A stretch of DNA of 64,000 nucleotides from Xenopus tropicalis (GCF_000004195.4 NC_030677.2:67852222-67916221); one strand, 5' to 3'; shown: positions 34,898 to 47,526, counted from the first letter of the stretch. The notes: a model not told the origin generated them from the letters alone. Translations and numbers: made by a program.

Positions 34898-35270
34898 AGG
34901 AAAACATGTATTTTTATAATGCATAATTAATGTTCTTAATTTCCCAGGTTGCCACAGCCATGTGGCTTGTGCTCTGATAAACTTCAGTCACACTTTACTG
35001 CTGAGCTGCAAGTTGGAGTCATATCACCCCCCCTCCCTTCCCTCCCAGCAGCCGATCAGCAGAACAATGGGAGGGTAGCAAGATAGCAGCTCCCAGTAGA
35101 TATCAGAATAGAACTCAACAGTAAGAAATCCAAGTCTGGCTTGGGACTCCTCTTGTTACATGGGAGTAGGAGAAACAATAGGTTATCTAAAAGTAGTTCT
35201 AATGTGTAGCGCTGGCTCCCTCTGAAAGCTCAGATATGGCTGCCTACACCAATATTACAACAAAAACAAA
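34894..35270 (+). mobile_element. TTAA element, internally deleted copy
   Basis: Starts TTAAAGGAAAACATG, a shortened form of the TTAAAGGAATACTGTCATGG end of 46339-46873 and 63357-64000. It shares the blocks GGTTGCCACAGCCATG, CACTTTACTGCTGAGCTGCA and AACAATAGGTTATCT. The right terminus is missing. Confidence 0.7.
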
Positions 35271-35990
35271 TTAGCCTGTGATCTAACTGTGAGTAGACAA
35301 CTGTTAATGGTGATACAGAAGGGAAAAAAAGGCATTACATTTACTCTTTTGCATAATTCTGTCAAAAATAGGCTAATTGTGAGCTTTTTAAAAATTGGTG
35401 TTTTATTCCTGAAAAAAATGTTCAAAATCTGTTTATCTGATGAACTACTTTACAATACAGCGTTAGGAGAAAGTTGTCATCGGTCAGGTCTCAGTGGAAT
35501 GAGCGAGTTAGCATGATGCACAATGGAATGTCTGTAAGTAGATTTCATTACAGAAGTTTAACTTAAAGGGAATACATGTAATCCTCTTGCAAACAATGTC
35601 TATTGCTTCAAGTTCTTCTGTAATAAAAATATTTTAGTAACACAAGAATCCAAGAAGACAGGAAATGAAAAAGGGGGGGCAGAACATCTTCTATTTTTCA
35701 GGCAAAGGCAAAATTATCTTGTAACGTAGGAAAACATGACATTCGTATTATTCCAGCAAAGTAATCTTTTGAAAACACTGCTAAATCTGACTTGCGGTGG
35801 TTAAATAAATGTCACATTTTTTCCTGATTTTCCATTTGCTAGTGGCGTATTGGCCAACATATTAAATTAGAATTTCCCTTCCCCACAGCTTTGGGTGATG
35901 CTCAGACAATTTTAAAGTTTCCATTGGGCATTATAAGGGCTAAATTTACTATTTGCACTATTAAAAACAACATTGTGTGCAAATTAAGGT
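35271..35990. other. Unassigned non-coding sequence
   Basis: No gene or repeat boundary supported. Confidence 0.4.
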
Positions 35991-36000
35991 CACCATACAG

Positions 36001-36279
36001 CAGGGATCTCCAACCTTTTTCACCCGTGAGCCACATTCAAATGTTAAAAGACTTGGGGAGCAACACAAGAATAATATATGTTCCTGGGGGTGCCAAATAA
36101 GGACTGTTTGGAAACTTACGGGATGTTCTGTTTGGCAGTACCTCTGGTTTTGATGCAACCAAAACATGCTTCCAAGCCAATAATTGAAAAATAAGCACCT
36201 GTTTTAAGGTCACTGGGAGCAACATCCAAGGGATTGGAGAGCAACATGTTGCTCACGAACCTATGGTTGGGGACCACTG
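36001..36279 (+). mobile_element. hAT MITE with exact 8-bp TSD
   Basis: Ends CAGGGATCTCCAACCTTTTT and GGTTGGGGACCACTG, flanked by identical CCATACAG (35993-36000, 36280-36287). At 279 bp it is the reference copy for 3064-3349 and 23575-24650. Confidence 0.92.
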
Positions 36280-36289
36280 CCATACAGTA

Positions 36290-37670
36290 TATAAAAAGGT
36301 GTCTGTACCAAGGCTACACCTAGGAATATTAACTTTGGTGTGCCTATTATCAGTAACATAAAGCACAAGGTGCTAACTATAGGAGCAAGGGACCAGAACA
36401 ACAGTGTTACATTCACACTCTGTGCTTTTAAAATGCTAATTAAACTGCATGCATTTATTGGGCATGTAAAATAAAATTCATGCCCATCCCATGTGACATT
36501 CATTATGACACAGATGCAATTTGTATTGCCTTTACAAATGCTGCAGGTTTTCCACCTGTAGCATAGGATCACTTGCAGCTAGAACTAATGGCAGGTTTTG
36601 TGAGAACCTGCTGCAAGCACATCAATACTGGGAATCTGAGAGAAAAAGCTTTTCACTCATTGTATTAATAAGTATGGCTTGTACTATTTTAATGTGGCAT
36701 ATTGAGCCTGTCTTGGACAGGGTACCTCAGTAAAGGGCCAACCACCCAGCCACCTCCACGTTGAAATCATGGTTTCTCGGGGGGCAATAATCAAGTGCAA
36801 TAAGCTAGTGGTGGGATGAAATTATTTGAAATTATATCTTTATATACCAAGGGCCTCAATTATGGGTATATTTGTTGATAATTTTTTTGCTTCCCATCTG
36901 TTCATCAAGTCAAAATCATTGGTAACTGTATATACTAAACCTGCACCTTCATCAGATTTTTAATTTTCATTCTAGAGCAGAGGGGCTGCAGCTTTATGCA
37001 GCTGCAGCTATTAAATACACAATTCTGTGTGTCTGCCTATTCGGCAAATGTTCAGGGGCTGCACTCCTGTAAACAGTAGCATACAGTCTAACTGTCTGTG
37101 TGGTGCAGTCAATGTTAATTTTGTATTTTCTTACATTGTGGGATAAAATATGATTAATTGACAAATATACCATTATATACATATATATACAAATATACCA
37201 TTATGCTGTAATGATTTTTTCTAATTAATTACAATTAAAATGCATATAAATAGTTGCATATATATATGTAGTATTCCCCCTTCTTTTAATGTATATCTTG
37301 GTGTAATTAGTCTCCATAGATCAAACAATTGCTTTTCTGAGTATATAACCCCTGATGATGAGGTAGAGGGGGAAGGAAAATAATGCAGAGGGGGCATGCT
37401 AATGATATCTGGAGGCAGTGGAACAATGACGATAAGAGTTAGGGTGATGATGTTAGCACAACTCAATTTGGCAAAACAAAGATTCCCACCAGCGGCGTTT
37501 TGTCTGGGTTTCAGAACTGGGCAAATGCAGTTTAGAAACACATAGCCCTAGGTTTACAGTACAGTACAGGTGTCAATCCTATTCCCTGTCCCAGAAGCAA
37601 CCTAGTCCCTGCCCAAGTAGAACTTACAGATTAAATTCCAAATCACATTCATTTGGGTCAGTTTTTTAAC
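36290..37670. other. Unassigned non-coding sequence
   Basis: No gene or repeat boundary supported. Confidence 0.4.
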
Positions 37671-37673
37671 CTA

Positions 37674-38731
37674 CCATATATACTCAAGTATAAGCCGAAT
37701 TTTCCAGCACCCAAAATGTGCTGAAAAAGAAACCCTTGGCTTATACTCGAGTCAAGAGCAGCATTGGATTACTTGTCGTGTCCGGCCCCATGCGCATGTG
37801 CGCTCTTCAGATTCGCGATGCCTTTTCCTCCTCTGACACATGCAGGGCTCAGACACAGCTAACACATTTGCAATCCTGTAGAGCTATTCTGAATGTCCCT
37901 GCCACCAAACAGTGTACTGCACAGCACAAAGGTAATGGATTTCAAAGATAAAGAGATATATTGTATGAAAGTAGATATATTTCTGGGGCGTTATTTGTTG
38001 CTGCAGAGAAAATACATTGATCTTTTTGCTTTTTTGGGGAATCCCAAGTGCCTATTTAATCACACTTTTTTTTAGGGCTATCCTATTTTAAACATCTCAC
38101 AGGCTGATTAAAAAACTCTGTTTCCAGTTTATCTCTTTGCCAGTACCACTCTGGATGTCTCATTGCTCTGTTTTGGGGATTACAAATGATTATAGCAGTG
38201 TACATGGTATGGGACCTGTTATCCAGAATGCTCGAGACCTGGTATTTTTTAGATAAGGGATCCTTCTGTAATTTGGATCTCCATTTCTTAAATCTACTAA
38301 AAAATCATTTAAATATTGTTCACTTACTCGTCTAGCTAGGGCTACATCAGTCTGGGAGTAAAATAAGCTAGTGCAGGGGTATTTCTACTACATGTAACTC
38401 CATTCAGCCTGGATATTTTCAAGCAGCTAGTAATTGTGATTAGAAAGGTTAGCGCTCATTGCCTTCTCATTTTCATGTAACATTCATAGAAATATATTTG
38501 TTAATACATATGTGTTCTGGAGATATATATTTTATATATATACATTATATATTTATGTAGTGTTCACAGGGGGTCACGCTGAGTGTCCTTTTATTAATTA
38601 TTTGATTATTGAAACTTAGCAGTAGCTAAGCCCTAGGCTTATACTTGAGTCAATAAGTTTTTCCAGTTTTCTTGGGTAAAATTAGGTACCTCGGCTTAAA
38701 TTCAGATCGGCTTATACTCGAGTATATACGG
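37674..38731. mobile_element. TA-flanked element, CCGTATATACTCG ends
   Basis: Left end CCATATATACTCAAGTATAA and right end, inverted, CCGTATATACTCGAGTATAA, with TA on both sides. A second inverted block (GGCTTATACTCGAGTCA near 37739; CTTATACTTGAGTCAA near 38638) lies inside. The 1058-bp interior is non-coding and includes a partial CAGGTATGGGATC MITE (38203-38325). Confidence 0.75.
38203..38325 (+). mobile_element. Fragment of CAGGTATGGGATC repeat
   Basis: GGTATGGGACCTGTTATCCA and GATAAGGGATCCTTCTGTAA are the left third of the family, nested in the TA-flanked element. Confidence 0.75.
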
Positions 38732-38734
38732 TAC

Positions 38735-40340
38735 CTATATCTTTATGGAGTGGAAGTTTGGGGGCAAGGAGCACCACCGCAAAGAAACAAAGAGAACCCT
38801 GTTTTCCCAGCACTGCGCAAGAGCTAAACACTGAGACACCAAGCTATTGTTAAGTTATAAGCTTTAATAAGTAACTTCTTTTGAAACTAATAATAAGGAT
38901 ACCGATACAATTTCAAAAATAATTTTTATCTCATTTCCAGGGCATAATTTTAATTGGGAACATAAGTTCAAGGGAATCTGCCAAAATCCTTTGTATTGAA
39001 AAGCAAGGTAATTCATAAGAAATTTGCGCAGTGTCACTTCCAAATTACCAATTTTCAATTACATATAGCTGGTACTTTATTTTATATCCCTGACATGGCC
39101 TAGTACAGTTTTGTTAATGAATGTTGTTCTTTAACAAATACTTACAAAGACGCTAAACAATTCAACAATTTTACGTAGCAGAGAAAGATAGAGTAACTAG
39201 AAATTCTAAATCGTTTACCTACTAAAATAAACTAATATACTGCATTTCCTGAGCTGTGGTTAGACGTTAACCCTTTTACTGCTTGAGAAATGGAAACATT
39301 TTTGAAATTCTTGAGTTAATGACTGAGAAAATTTCCCTTTCTGAGTGGGGTTTAGATGTAAATCTAAACATTTGCACTATAGTCAAAACTGTAACATTGT
39401 GTGCTGCTTAGTTTAACCTCAGCCCTCATCAACACAAAATAATTATTGCTAATAAATCTTGCTCTTAGATTTTGCTTTATACTTCAGTTAGAAAGGAAGT
39501 GACCAAACATATTGGACATCTAGTTATTTCCCACCAGAGAAAAAACAAAAATCCTTATAGGAGACCCAAGTCCATCTTAACTAAGCCATCAGTCTTCCTG
39601 ACATGATATACATATTTAGTGACAAGACCGAAAATTACAAGCTGGTTTGGATATACAGTATCTTTAAAGCCATAAATACAAGGATTTAGCTGTCCGCAGC
39701 TCTGCACCCTATGCACAAGCACTATCTTATCTAATCTTATCCGTTTACCTATAAACTGCCTATCTCTTGAAAATATGTTAGTCTATCAAACTAAACAATT
39801 TGAACAATTTAGTAAATGAAACCACTGGCCTACTTAAACAGAAGTGTGTATATATATATACCGGTACTGAGGAAATTTGATTGACTGCATTCAAATGTTT
39901 CATGGCCAGGGAGATTTTTGTGGTTTGAGAGATTGTTATTTTAAGCTGCTGCTGAGTTTCCTTTTGTCACTTTTATAAGTAAATTTCCATCAAAACAGTG
40001 CTTAGGTATGGATCTTGAGAAAATAGATTTGAACTGGAGAATATGGCCTGTTTTTCAACATATTTTAACTTGGCTATCTTTGCTGGCCATTGGATCACAT
40101 GGTTGTCCTATGAAAACCCATCAAGGTAGGACTCCTTCCTATGTGGTCCTTGGCCAAAGAATTTTTATGGCAGACTGAAGAATATCTGGTTGAATCATGG
40201 AAAGGCTACCATTTTAAGACCATACACAGACCAATAGTATGATACTCTGGCATGCAAAACACTGCATGAGAGGGCCAGCCTGGAAAACAAATAGGGTTAC
40301 ATTTGGTGTAATACTAAATTGCAGTTTTGGAACACTCAAA
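38735..40340. other. AT-rich unassigned sequence
   Basis: No gene or repeat boundary supported. Confidence 0.4.
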
Positions 40341-40349
40341 ACTTTATGT

Positions 40350-40680
40350 GATAACTTTTATGTGATAGTCATTTTGTTATTTAGTAGTGTTATATAGTTA
40401 GTCAAAAGCAATTCGTTTTCTACAGTAATCCTAAATGGTAAAGAATTCCCTGTCATTTTAATGACCATGATAATCCAATCACAATGGTACAAGCACGCTT
40501 TTTCAGGAAGAGGTTGTGAAGTGTGAATCACTGTAAAAACCACCAGACCTCTGTTTTGGTCTGGTTGTTTCAGTTTGATATACGTTAGCTACTCTTCTTC
40601 ATGTCTCTTGTCTTCTTGGTTCAAAATATATACCCTGCTGTCTCTAAAGAAGTGTCCCTTTGCTTTTAGATTGTAATATT
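40350..40680 (-). pseudogene. Second, older PLE 3' remnant
   Basis: Minus-strand translation near 40680-40560 gives KAKGHFFRDSRVYILNQEDK, then, after a stop, LTYIKLKQPDQNR. It aligns with the V.IL...R..E..V..AIY..LE.PSLNR region at 34296-34440. Downstream, GTACCATTGTGATTGGAT matches the 3' sequence of that copy. Stops and substitutions show it is old. Confidence 0.5.
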
Positions 40681-40689
40681 GTTATGTAA

Positions 40690-42105
40690 TAAGCTAGCTG
40701 AGACCAAATTTTGGAACCCACATGGGGTTTAAAATAAAAAAAAAGAAAACGTCACATTATATATTTTTTACCACACCGGAGGCATTAAGGAAAGGACCCC
40801 TTTGTGGGCTGCGCCTCTTGCTGCTCCCTAACTTGCACATCTGAATGATGCTTAAGTTAGGGGACAGTTAGAAGGCAGAAGGGGTTTAGCCTTTGTGTCT
40901 CCCCTGCCTGCCCTTTAGCAATATAGTGCAGGCCAAGAATCAGCCCTGTATGGCATCATCCTAATGCAGTTATTGCTGTATTCTTGCAGGCAGTCAAAAT
41001 GGCGACACAGAGACCTCTAACAATTTGCACAGTGCTTAATACAGTGTGCAAAGTCCAAAATAATGTCTGATTACAGCCTTTCAGCCAAAAACGAGAAAAA
41101 ACCATTGCTCCTCACCAGAGTTAGCAGCTTTTAACTGTTATTCACTGATCAGATAAAATAACCAATGTGAGACCAAACTTATCTTCTTCTGTCCAAAGAG
41201 TTATAATCAGTAACTTTGTAAAGGCTACTCTTGGATAGACCCTTGATTTTACATGCATCCTTGTATTCTCTGTTGTTATGAGATGATTGGTTGACTGATG
41301 ATTGATAGATGTTATAGTGTTTTTTCACCATGGTACTGGAAAATATAACTGAACTTCCCAGTGGAACTTTTTCTTGACTGATTTTTGGACAGGGAGCAAC
41401 TTTTATCTTTTACAATGTATAATGACGAATGGAAGGAGCATATATTGCAATTTAAAAAGCATGTGACAACTTCCCGAAGGTTTGAAAAGTGATTTTTTTT
41501 TTTCAAAAGTAAAAGCTATAATTTACCATATTTCTATAATGGTTTAATCATTTAAGTCTACTTGTATTGATGTAATTCTCTCACTGCCTTAGGTGGAGAA
41601 TAATAAACATTTAGAGACCAAGTCATATGCAATATACAATTATAAGCTCTCCTATCTATTGATAGCCACCCCAAACACACATTTCACTCTTCTCCCCTGT
41701 TTGCTACACAGTGATTGGCTATTAGATGATGTATTGAATAAACATGTTTTCATACTAGATAACGACTCTTTATTTTACTATAAATTCCTGACATTGTTGA
41801 TACTATTATTAATAGTGTTTAACTGCAAAATATTTACACAGCTGCATGATAGACTGAACCTGTTTTTTATATTTTCCAGAAGGAAAAATAATGTATTCTG
41901 AATCATAATATACATATATTAAAATGTATAAAGATATTAGAAGTTCCTTCAGTCCTTCATACCATGTGTAAAAGCATTCAGTTTACTGCTTTATACCTTT
42001 ATACTGCATCTTGTGATAGTAACTAAACACTAGGGATACACAGAATCACCCATGCTTTGGGTGTTTGTTAAAACTTTTGTTTTTTGCATGTGGAAAATGG
42101 ATGCA
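40690..42105. other. Unassigned non-coding sequence
   Basis: No gene or repeat boundary supported. Confidence 0.4.
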
Positions 42106-42112
42106 TTTCCGA

Positions 42113-42391
42113 AAAGGGCTCATTTACTAATGCAAGGGTAAAGGTCAACATTGCACAGATTTAAACACTCCTTTACTAATGTACTGGAGTCTATACATGC
42201 TCCTTCCAACCAGTGCTATTGTGCTGATTCAGTTTTCTTGCATGCAGTACAGAATGATAATTACCATCTCAAACAACTGATCCTAGCTACCTGCAGTCTC
42301 CCGTTCAATCGGAAGATACAACCAGATCTGTATTTCTTGTGTTCCTTGGTGCTCTTGCATTTTTGCTTGGGGTCTTCATAAATGGTCCCTT
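42113..42391. mobile_element. Probable MITE, ~279 bp
   Basis: Imperfect inverted ends AAAGGGCTCATTTACTAATG and CTTCATAAATGGTCCCTT. No TSD established. Confidence 0.45.
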
Positions 42392-42394
42392 ATG

Positions 42395-43700
42395 ACTTTT
42401 AAAAACTTTTAAAAAGTTTTCACATGTTGTACACATAAGTAATTTAACTAACACTTAATAAATATTTAACCAAGTAATACAGTGGATATCTCCAGCAGTT
42501 TAATTTTTCACAAGAGTCAGGAAAATATTTTCTTGCTTTGATAAATGTGTCAGATTATGTGTGTATATTTAAACAATTCATCGCTTTTGGGTGTTTCAGG
42601 GCTGTCTGCCATATAGGCTAAATCTGATGGCACAAGTGAGGGGCAGGGTTGGTATGCATTTCTTCACTGAATGGCATGTATACAGACTGTACTGCACACG
42701 CTCCAATTGGTAGCCCTGATTCAGCCCAGTGTGGCATTACCATGAAGCTCCAAAACTAAGGAATTGTGGTAAAATTGTGTCAACAGAAGTCAATGAGATT
42801 GTAATGATGCAGATAAGCTCTTATCTGTGCTGTAGGTGTTCTGTAGCATTATAGCACATAAAAGGACTGTAAAGGTATTTTCAAGGTATTGACATTTTTC
42901 ATTGTTAATAAATCACTCTCATTACTTTTTAGAAATGTACACAATGTTAGTCAAAGAAAGAGATCAGATATAAAGGAGTCATGTTGAGGTAATAGATTTG
43001 TTATATTTGCCTTGGTTTGCTATTTCAAATATTTAATATCATATCTAAATTATATATATGTTAGAATTATAAAGAAGGAAAGGAAACCTACACCACCATC
43101 CATGCAATATTCAGGAATGATTCTTGCTATAAGGCTGCAGAGATAACTTAAATGCCAGCACTGAAATATGCAATTTTTTTGTAAGTTTTATCTTATAAAC
43201 CAAAAAACACACTTTCTTATTTAGTTTATATGGATTAACCTTAATAATAATCTAGTAGTTTTGGAAGCAAAAATAGTTGAAGTGAGTCCAATTTCTAACA
43301 TGGAACATCCATACTTTGACCAAAGGAGTTTTGCAAAACTATTAGGAGTATCGGAAATAGCCAATGTTTAGCCAGGCTTATGAACTGACAGGAGCACAGA
43401 ATGTGCTCCTTTGAAGCCATAAATAATGTATATTATTCTTTTGACTTTTAATAAGTCAGTAGAGTTCATCGCACAGTCTCCAAACACACGTATTTTATTA
43501 TGGCCCTCTGCAGTTTACTTTAATTAGTGTGTCTGAGTGCTTTGGGAGATTTAGCCCCACTGAAAACAAACAAAATCTTACCATCTATAAAACATTAGCT
43601 CCCTCAGGTTTATCCTCATGCAGCAGAGTCTTGCTGGGAAACACATGGTGTAAGTAAACATTCATAATTGCATTAGAAGCCTCTGGTGTATTGGTAATTC
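42395..43700. other. Unassigned non-coding sequence
   Basis: No gene or repeat boundary supported. Confidence 0.4.
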
Positions 43701-43704
43701 AAGC

Positions 43705-43930
43705 TTTATTTTATAAAACTGCCACAACGATGAGAATGGGTTTACCGATCTTTCATCCATCTGGGACTTCTAGTTTGAGAGAACATCTTTTTTTTCTGCT
43801 TCAGCCACCTGCTATCTAAAGAAATGATGCCCGGGAGTGGCACAGTGGGGTCATCCACAAAATCAGAAATAGACAAAATCAGGTCAGTAGAGCTTAACCA
43901 ATTCGGTCTGAGCTTAAAATAAGTATAATG
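43705..43930 (-). other. Possible terminal exon
   Basis: On the minus strand a TTATTTTCACAG acceptor-like site at about 43930 is followed by an open frame including LILSISDFVDDPTVPLPGII and SRWLKQKKKMFSQTRSPRWM. It stops at 43742 and is followed by AATAAA at 43710-43705. The compact order acceptor, frame, stop, polyA signal is exon-like, but I do not recognise the protein and see no partner exon. It could be chance. Confidence 0.25.
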
Positions 43931-44339
43931 CTGTGAAAATAACATGACTTTCCTTTGTTTACATAGCAGTTATGTAATGAGATATAAGTTTACAAGAATC
44001 TGGCGGTAGGGGGTAGGTTGGATTTATGGATTTCCTGTTTTATGCATTCACTATGACTGAATGAATGCATTTTAATAAAACAAACCAGCAGCAGCACCTA
44101 TTTTGTCAAGCCTACTGGAGCTACTGTGAGCAGCCTACAGCTCAAATGCGAATGGAATATCATGTGAAGCTGAAAATGAATGGCGAAACTAAAAAAAAAT
44201 GCCTGACTTCAAGTCCATTTTAGGGAAATAAAAATTTAAAAGTAAATTAAGGCAGTTTATAAACTTACATTTTTGGGAGGGGGATTTAACAGTATTGAAT
44301 TTCAAAAGGCATACAGCTGGATTTGTGAAGTAAGAATAA

Positions 44340-44601
44340 TAATAAAAAAACAACAAAACACAAATACAAGAGTATTGTAGAAATTGATACCTATATTGGC
44401 TAACAATAAAAATACATCGCAAGCTTTCGGAGCTCTAAGGCCCCTTCATCAGGCTGAAGGGGCCTTAGAGCTCCGAAAGCTTGCAATGTATTTTTATTGT
44501 TAGCCAATATAGATATCATTTCTACAATACTCTTGTATTTGTGTTTTGTTTGTTTGTATTATTATTTTTGACACTGGCTAACACGGTACTACAGTTTTTG
44601 T
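44340..44601. mobile_element. Inverted-pair PLE-like insert, 18-bp TSD
   Basis: A 262-bp insert is flanked by identical 18-bp repeats (TTTGTGAAGTAAGAATAA) at 44322-44339 and 44602-44619. It consists of two head-to-head copies of a ~110-bp sequence. The minus-strand copy reads CTGATGAAGGGGCC...CTCCGAAAGCTTGC (hammerhead-like core, 44452-44425), and both arms continue to CAATACTCTTGTATTTGTG. The plus copy lacks the ATG of CTGATGA, and adds a CTGGCTAACACGGTAC tail. The long exact TSD indicates one recent retroposition event. The PLE label is by analogy. Confidence 0.7.
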
Positions 44602-45439
44602 TTTGTGAAGTAAGAATAAAATCATAGTTTTAGTTGCTTACAATGGTACTGTTTACAAAGTTATCTTACTGCAAGAATGTTAATGTTTGCAAGTGGAAAC
44701 AAAATAGTGCCAGAAAGGACAGGTACTGGTGTGAGAGTGAGTCTGTATATCAAAAGGGGTTTTCCATTTAGAGTTGTAGTTGCCATGCAGTTTAGTGGTA
44801 TGGAAACATCATGGGTAAAAATAGATCTCGCTAATGTTTATGGGTGTATACCCACAGAAAAAAACTTCTGAACATAAAATGAGAGGAATTTAAAAAAAAC
44901 ACCATTGAAGGGGAGGTGTTACTTTCTACAGGCATATGTTTTCACAAAACTACTGATCAGTTTTTAAATCCCTCACACCTTTGTTATGACCCACAATAGC
45001 AAAAAATACAAAAGCAGCCAACACAGTCACTGACATGATCATATGTTCATCTTAGTCCAACTGGAGTGTTAGTTTAGCTGTTGTAATTATGGTCTTGTAA
45101 TTAGTTTCCAGAGGTCAGACAGTACTTTGGTGCCCTGGTTATGGTCATGTTACTTTTGTTTTCTTTTTAGAGACTCACAGGTGCCACTTCTCATGGGAGC
45201 GGGGCTTTATACCATATTAAATATAGGGATATACACAGAATAGTCTAAAAATTAGTTAGAACAAATATATAAAGCCAGGGTGCTTTTGCTGGTCCTGAAT
45301 TTTGCATCCAAAGTAACACTTACGGTATGCTTATGGTCAAAGTGTTTTACTAAATGCATCCAAAACTGTTAATAAAAAAAGCTTATTATAGCTGCTTAAA
45401 ACCCCCCAGCACCATCACTAGCTCTGTTGGGAAATTACA

Positions 45440-46182
45440 CAATGGCTCATTTAGGAATGCAGTGCAAAAACATTTAAATGCAAATGCAGTTTGAAAATGA
45501 ATGGTATCCATTTTGGAAAAATCACAGGCAAGTTGTGATTCAATGTCAATAACGGCATTTGTGTCTGATTTACTTGCTTAGATACACAAAAGGGGGTTGT
45601 GGGAGAACTCCAAGGCTAAATAGAGTATACAAATACAATGGAAGTGTGACTGATCTGGCCAAATTAACTACATGCATACAAAAAATAGAGGGAGATTGAT
45701 CGATGCACGTTCTCTGGTCCCCTGTTTCATAAGTAAATTGTCTATGCTAGTGCATGTATTGACAAAAAACAGGGGTTTTTAGTTACAAAATTATGATAAT
45801 TTCAAATCAAGATTGGTAAGCCACCATACCACGTCAAGGTAAACCCCATATGGTGGGCCTATCTATTTACCTCTGGTCATATTTTTCAAAGGCTGGCACT
45901 CCCGTGCACTGTTACCATTCTTGACCTGGGGCTGGTTTGAGTCAGAGGGCTTAGTCACCCCCATGCCTTCAGCTTTTATAGAGAGAGATTGCCAGGACCA
46001 CAGCTTGGTTCTACAGGCTTAATCCTCCCCTGCTTGCGGCTTGTAAAGGAGAAGACTGCCCATTAACCAACACCCATTTTTTTTACTTGCTTAGGCACTA
46101 AGTATCTTTGTGAATATTATCAATGCACACTCAGCTTGGTGTCTGTTTGAGTGCTTTTCAAATGGAGCTTGGAAATGAGCCC
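45440..46182. mobile_element. Tentative larger MITE
   Basis: Ends ATGGCTCATTTAGGAATGC and, inverted, AGGGCTCATTTCCAAGC resemble the 42113-42391 family. No TSD and no coding content. Confidence 0.25.
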
Positions 46183-46338
46183 TACAATATACTAATACAC
46201 CTCATATTTTAAATATAAAACACTTAAGATCTATTTGGACTGCTGACTTGTTACTGCTTTTAAATTTTAACTGTGCACATAAATTATTAATAACTTATTC
46301 CTGCTCTTATTCCCACCCTTGTGGGTGGAATTCAGATA

Positions 46339-46873
46339 TTAAAGGAATACTGTCATGGGAAAACATTTTTTTTCACAAGGCGTCAGTTAATAGAACTTCT
46401 CCAGCAGAATCCTACATTGAAATATGTTTTTTAAAAGCACAAACAGATTTTTTAATGTTTAATTTTGAAATGTCACATGTGGCTAACCATATTCTTCATT
46501 TCCCAGGGTGCCACAGCCATGTGACCGGTGCTTTGATAAACTTCAGTCACACTTTACTGCTGAGCTGCAAGTTGGAGTGATATCACCCCCCTCCCAGCAA
46601 AACAATGGGAAGGTAGCAAGATAGCAGATCCCATTAGATATCAGAATAGCACTCAATAGTAAGAAATCCAAGCCCAGCTTGGGACTTGGGAGTAGGAGAA
46701 ACAATAGGTTATCTGTAAGCAATTCTAATTTAAGATGGCTGCTTATGCACCAATATTACAACTAAAAAAATTCAAGAATAAAATTTTAAATGGTGGAGTA
46801 AATTATTTGCAATGTAAATAGTGTTATTTAGAAAAAAGAAGTACACCATAAAATTCATTACAGTATCCCTTAA
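46339..46873 (+). mobile_element. TTAA element, full length
   Basis: Inverted ends TTAAAGGAATACTGTCATGG and CATTACAGTATCCCTTAA bounded by TTAA at 46339-46342 and 46870-46873. Non-coding, 535 bp. Related copies are at 34894-35270 and 63357-64000. Superfamily (Kolobok/T2 or piggyBac) cannot be settled from TTAA alone. Confidence 0.85.
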
Positions 46874-47285
46874 AGGAGAAGGAAAGGCTAAGTCACTTTG
46901 GGGTGCCAAAATGTTAGGCACCCCCAAGTGACTTTAGTCACTTACCTTGTACCCCTGGCTGGTGCCCTTGTTAGGAGAAAACCGCACCAGCCCGGGGTAC
47001 CTGTAGCAATGCGCTTCCTCCTTCCGCATTTCTTCTGTCAGCAAAATCCCTGGGCCGGCGCATGCACATTAGAGTGAAAAGCCGACTTTGTTGTTAAAGT
47101 TCTGCTAATGTGCATGCGCAAGCGCGCCAACGTGGAAGAAGGAAGCGCTGGCAGCTACCCCGGGCTGGTGCTGTTTTCTCCTAACAGGGGCACCAGCCTG
47201 GGGTACAAGGTAAGCGATTAATGTCACTTGGGGGTGCCTAACATTTTGGCACCCCCAAGTGACTTAGGCTTTCCTTCTCCTTTAA
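46870..47285. mobile_element. T2-like MITE, near-perfect ends
   Basis: Ends TTAAAGGAGAAGGAAAGGCT and AGCC-type inverse TTTCCTTCTCCTTTAA, extended by an inverted GTCACTT.GGGGTGCC block and an inner CCAGCC/GGCTGG pair. The left TTAA is shared with the preceding element. Confidence 0.88.
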
Positions 47286-47526
47286 AGGTAAAATCATCAG
47301 AACATAGTAAGTTAGCAATAAAAGCAATAGAACAATAGACCAGCTAACACTTTTTAGTGCACTCCTTCATGTTTCACAGCATTTATGGGGCTTTTGCAGA
47401 GGTCTTGATTTTTAGCCTGAGCCTCAGAAGGGTCATATGGACCAGGCAGGACATTTTACTTTTTCCATAAAACACTCCAACATGCAAAGATGTGCACTTT
47501 AATTAATTAAAGTAGTTGGTGGTTAA

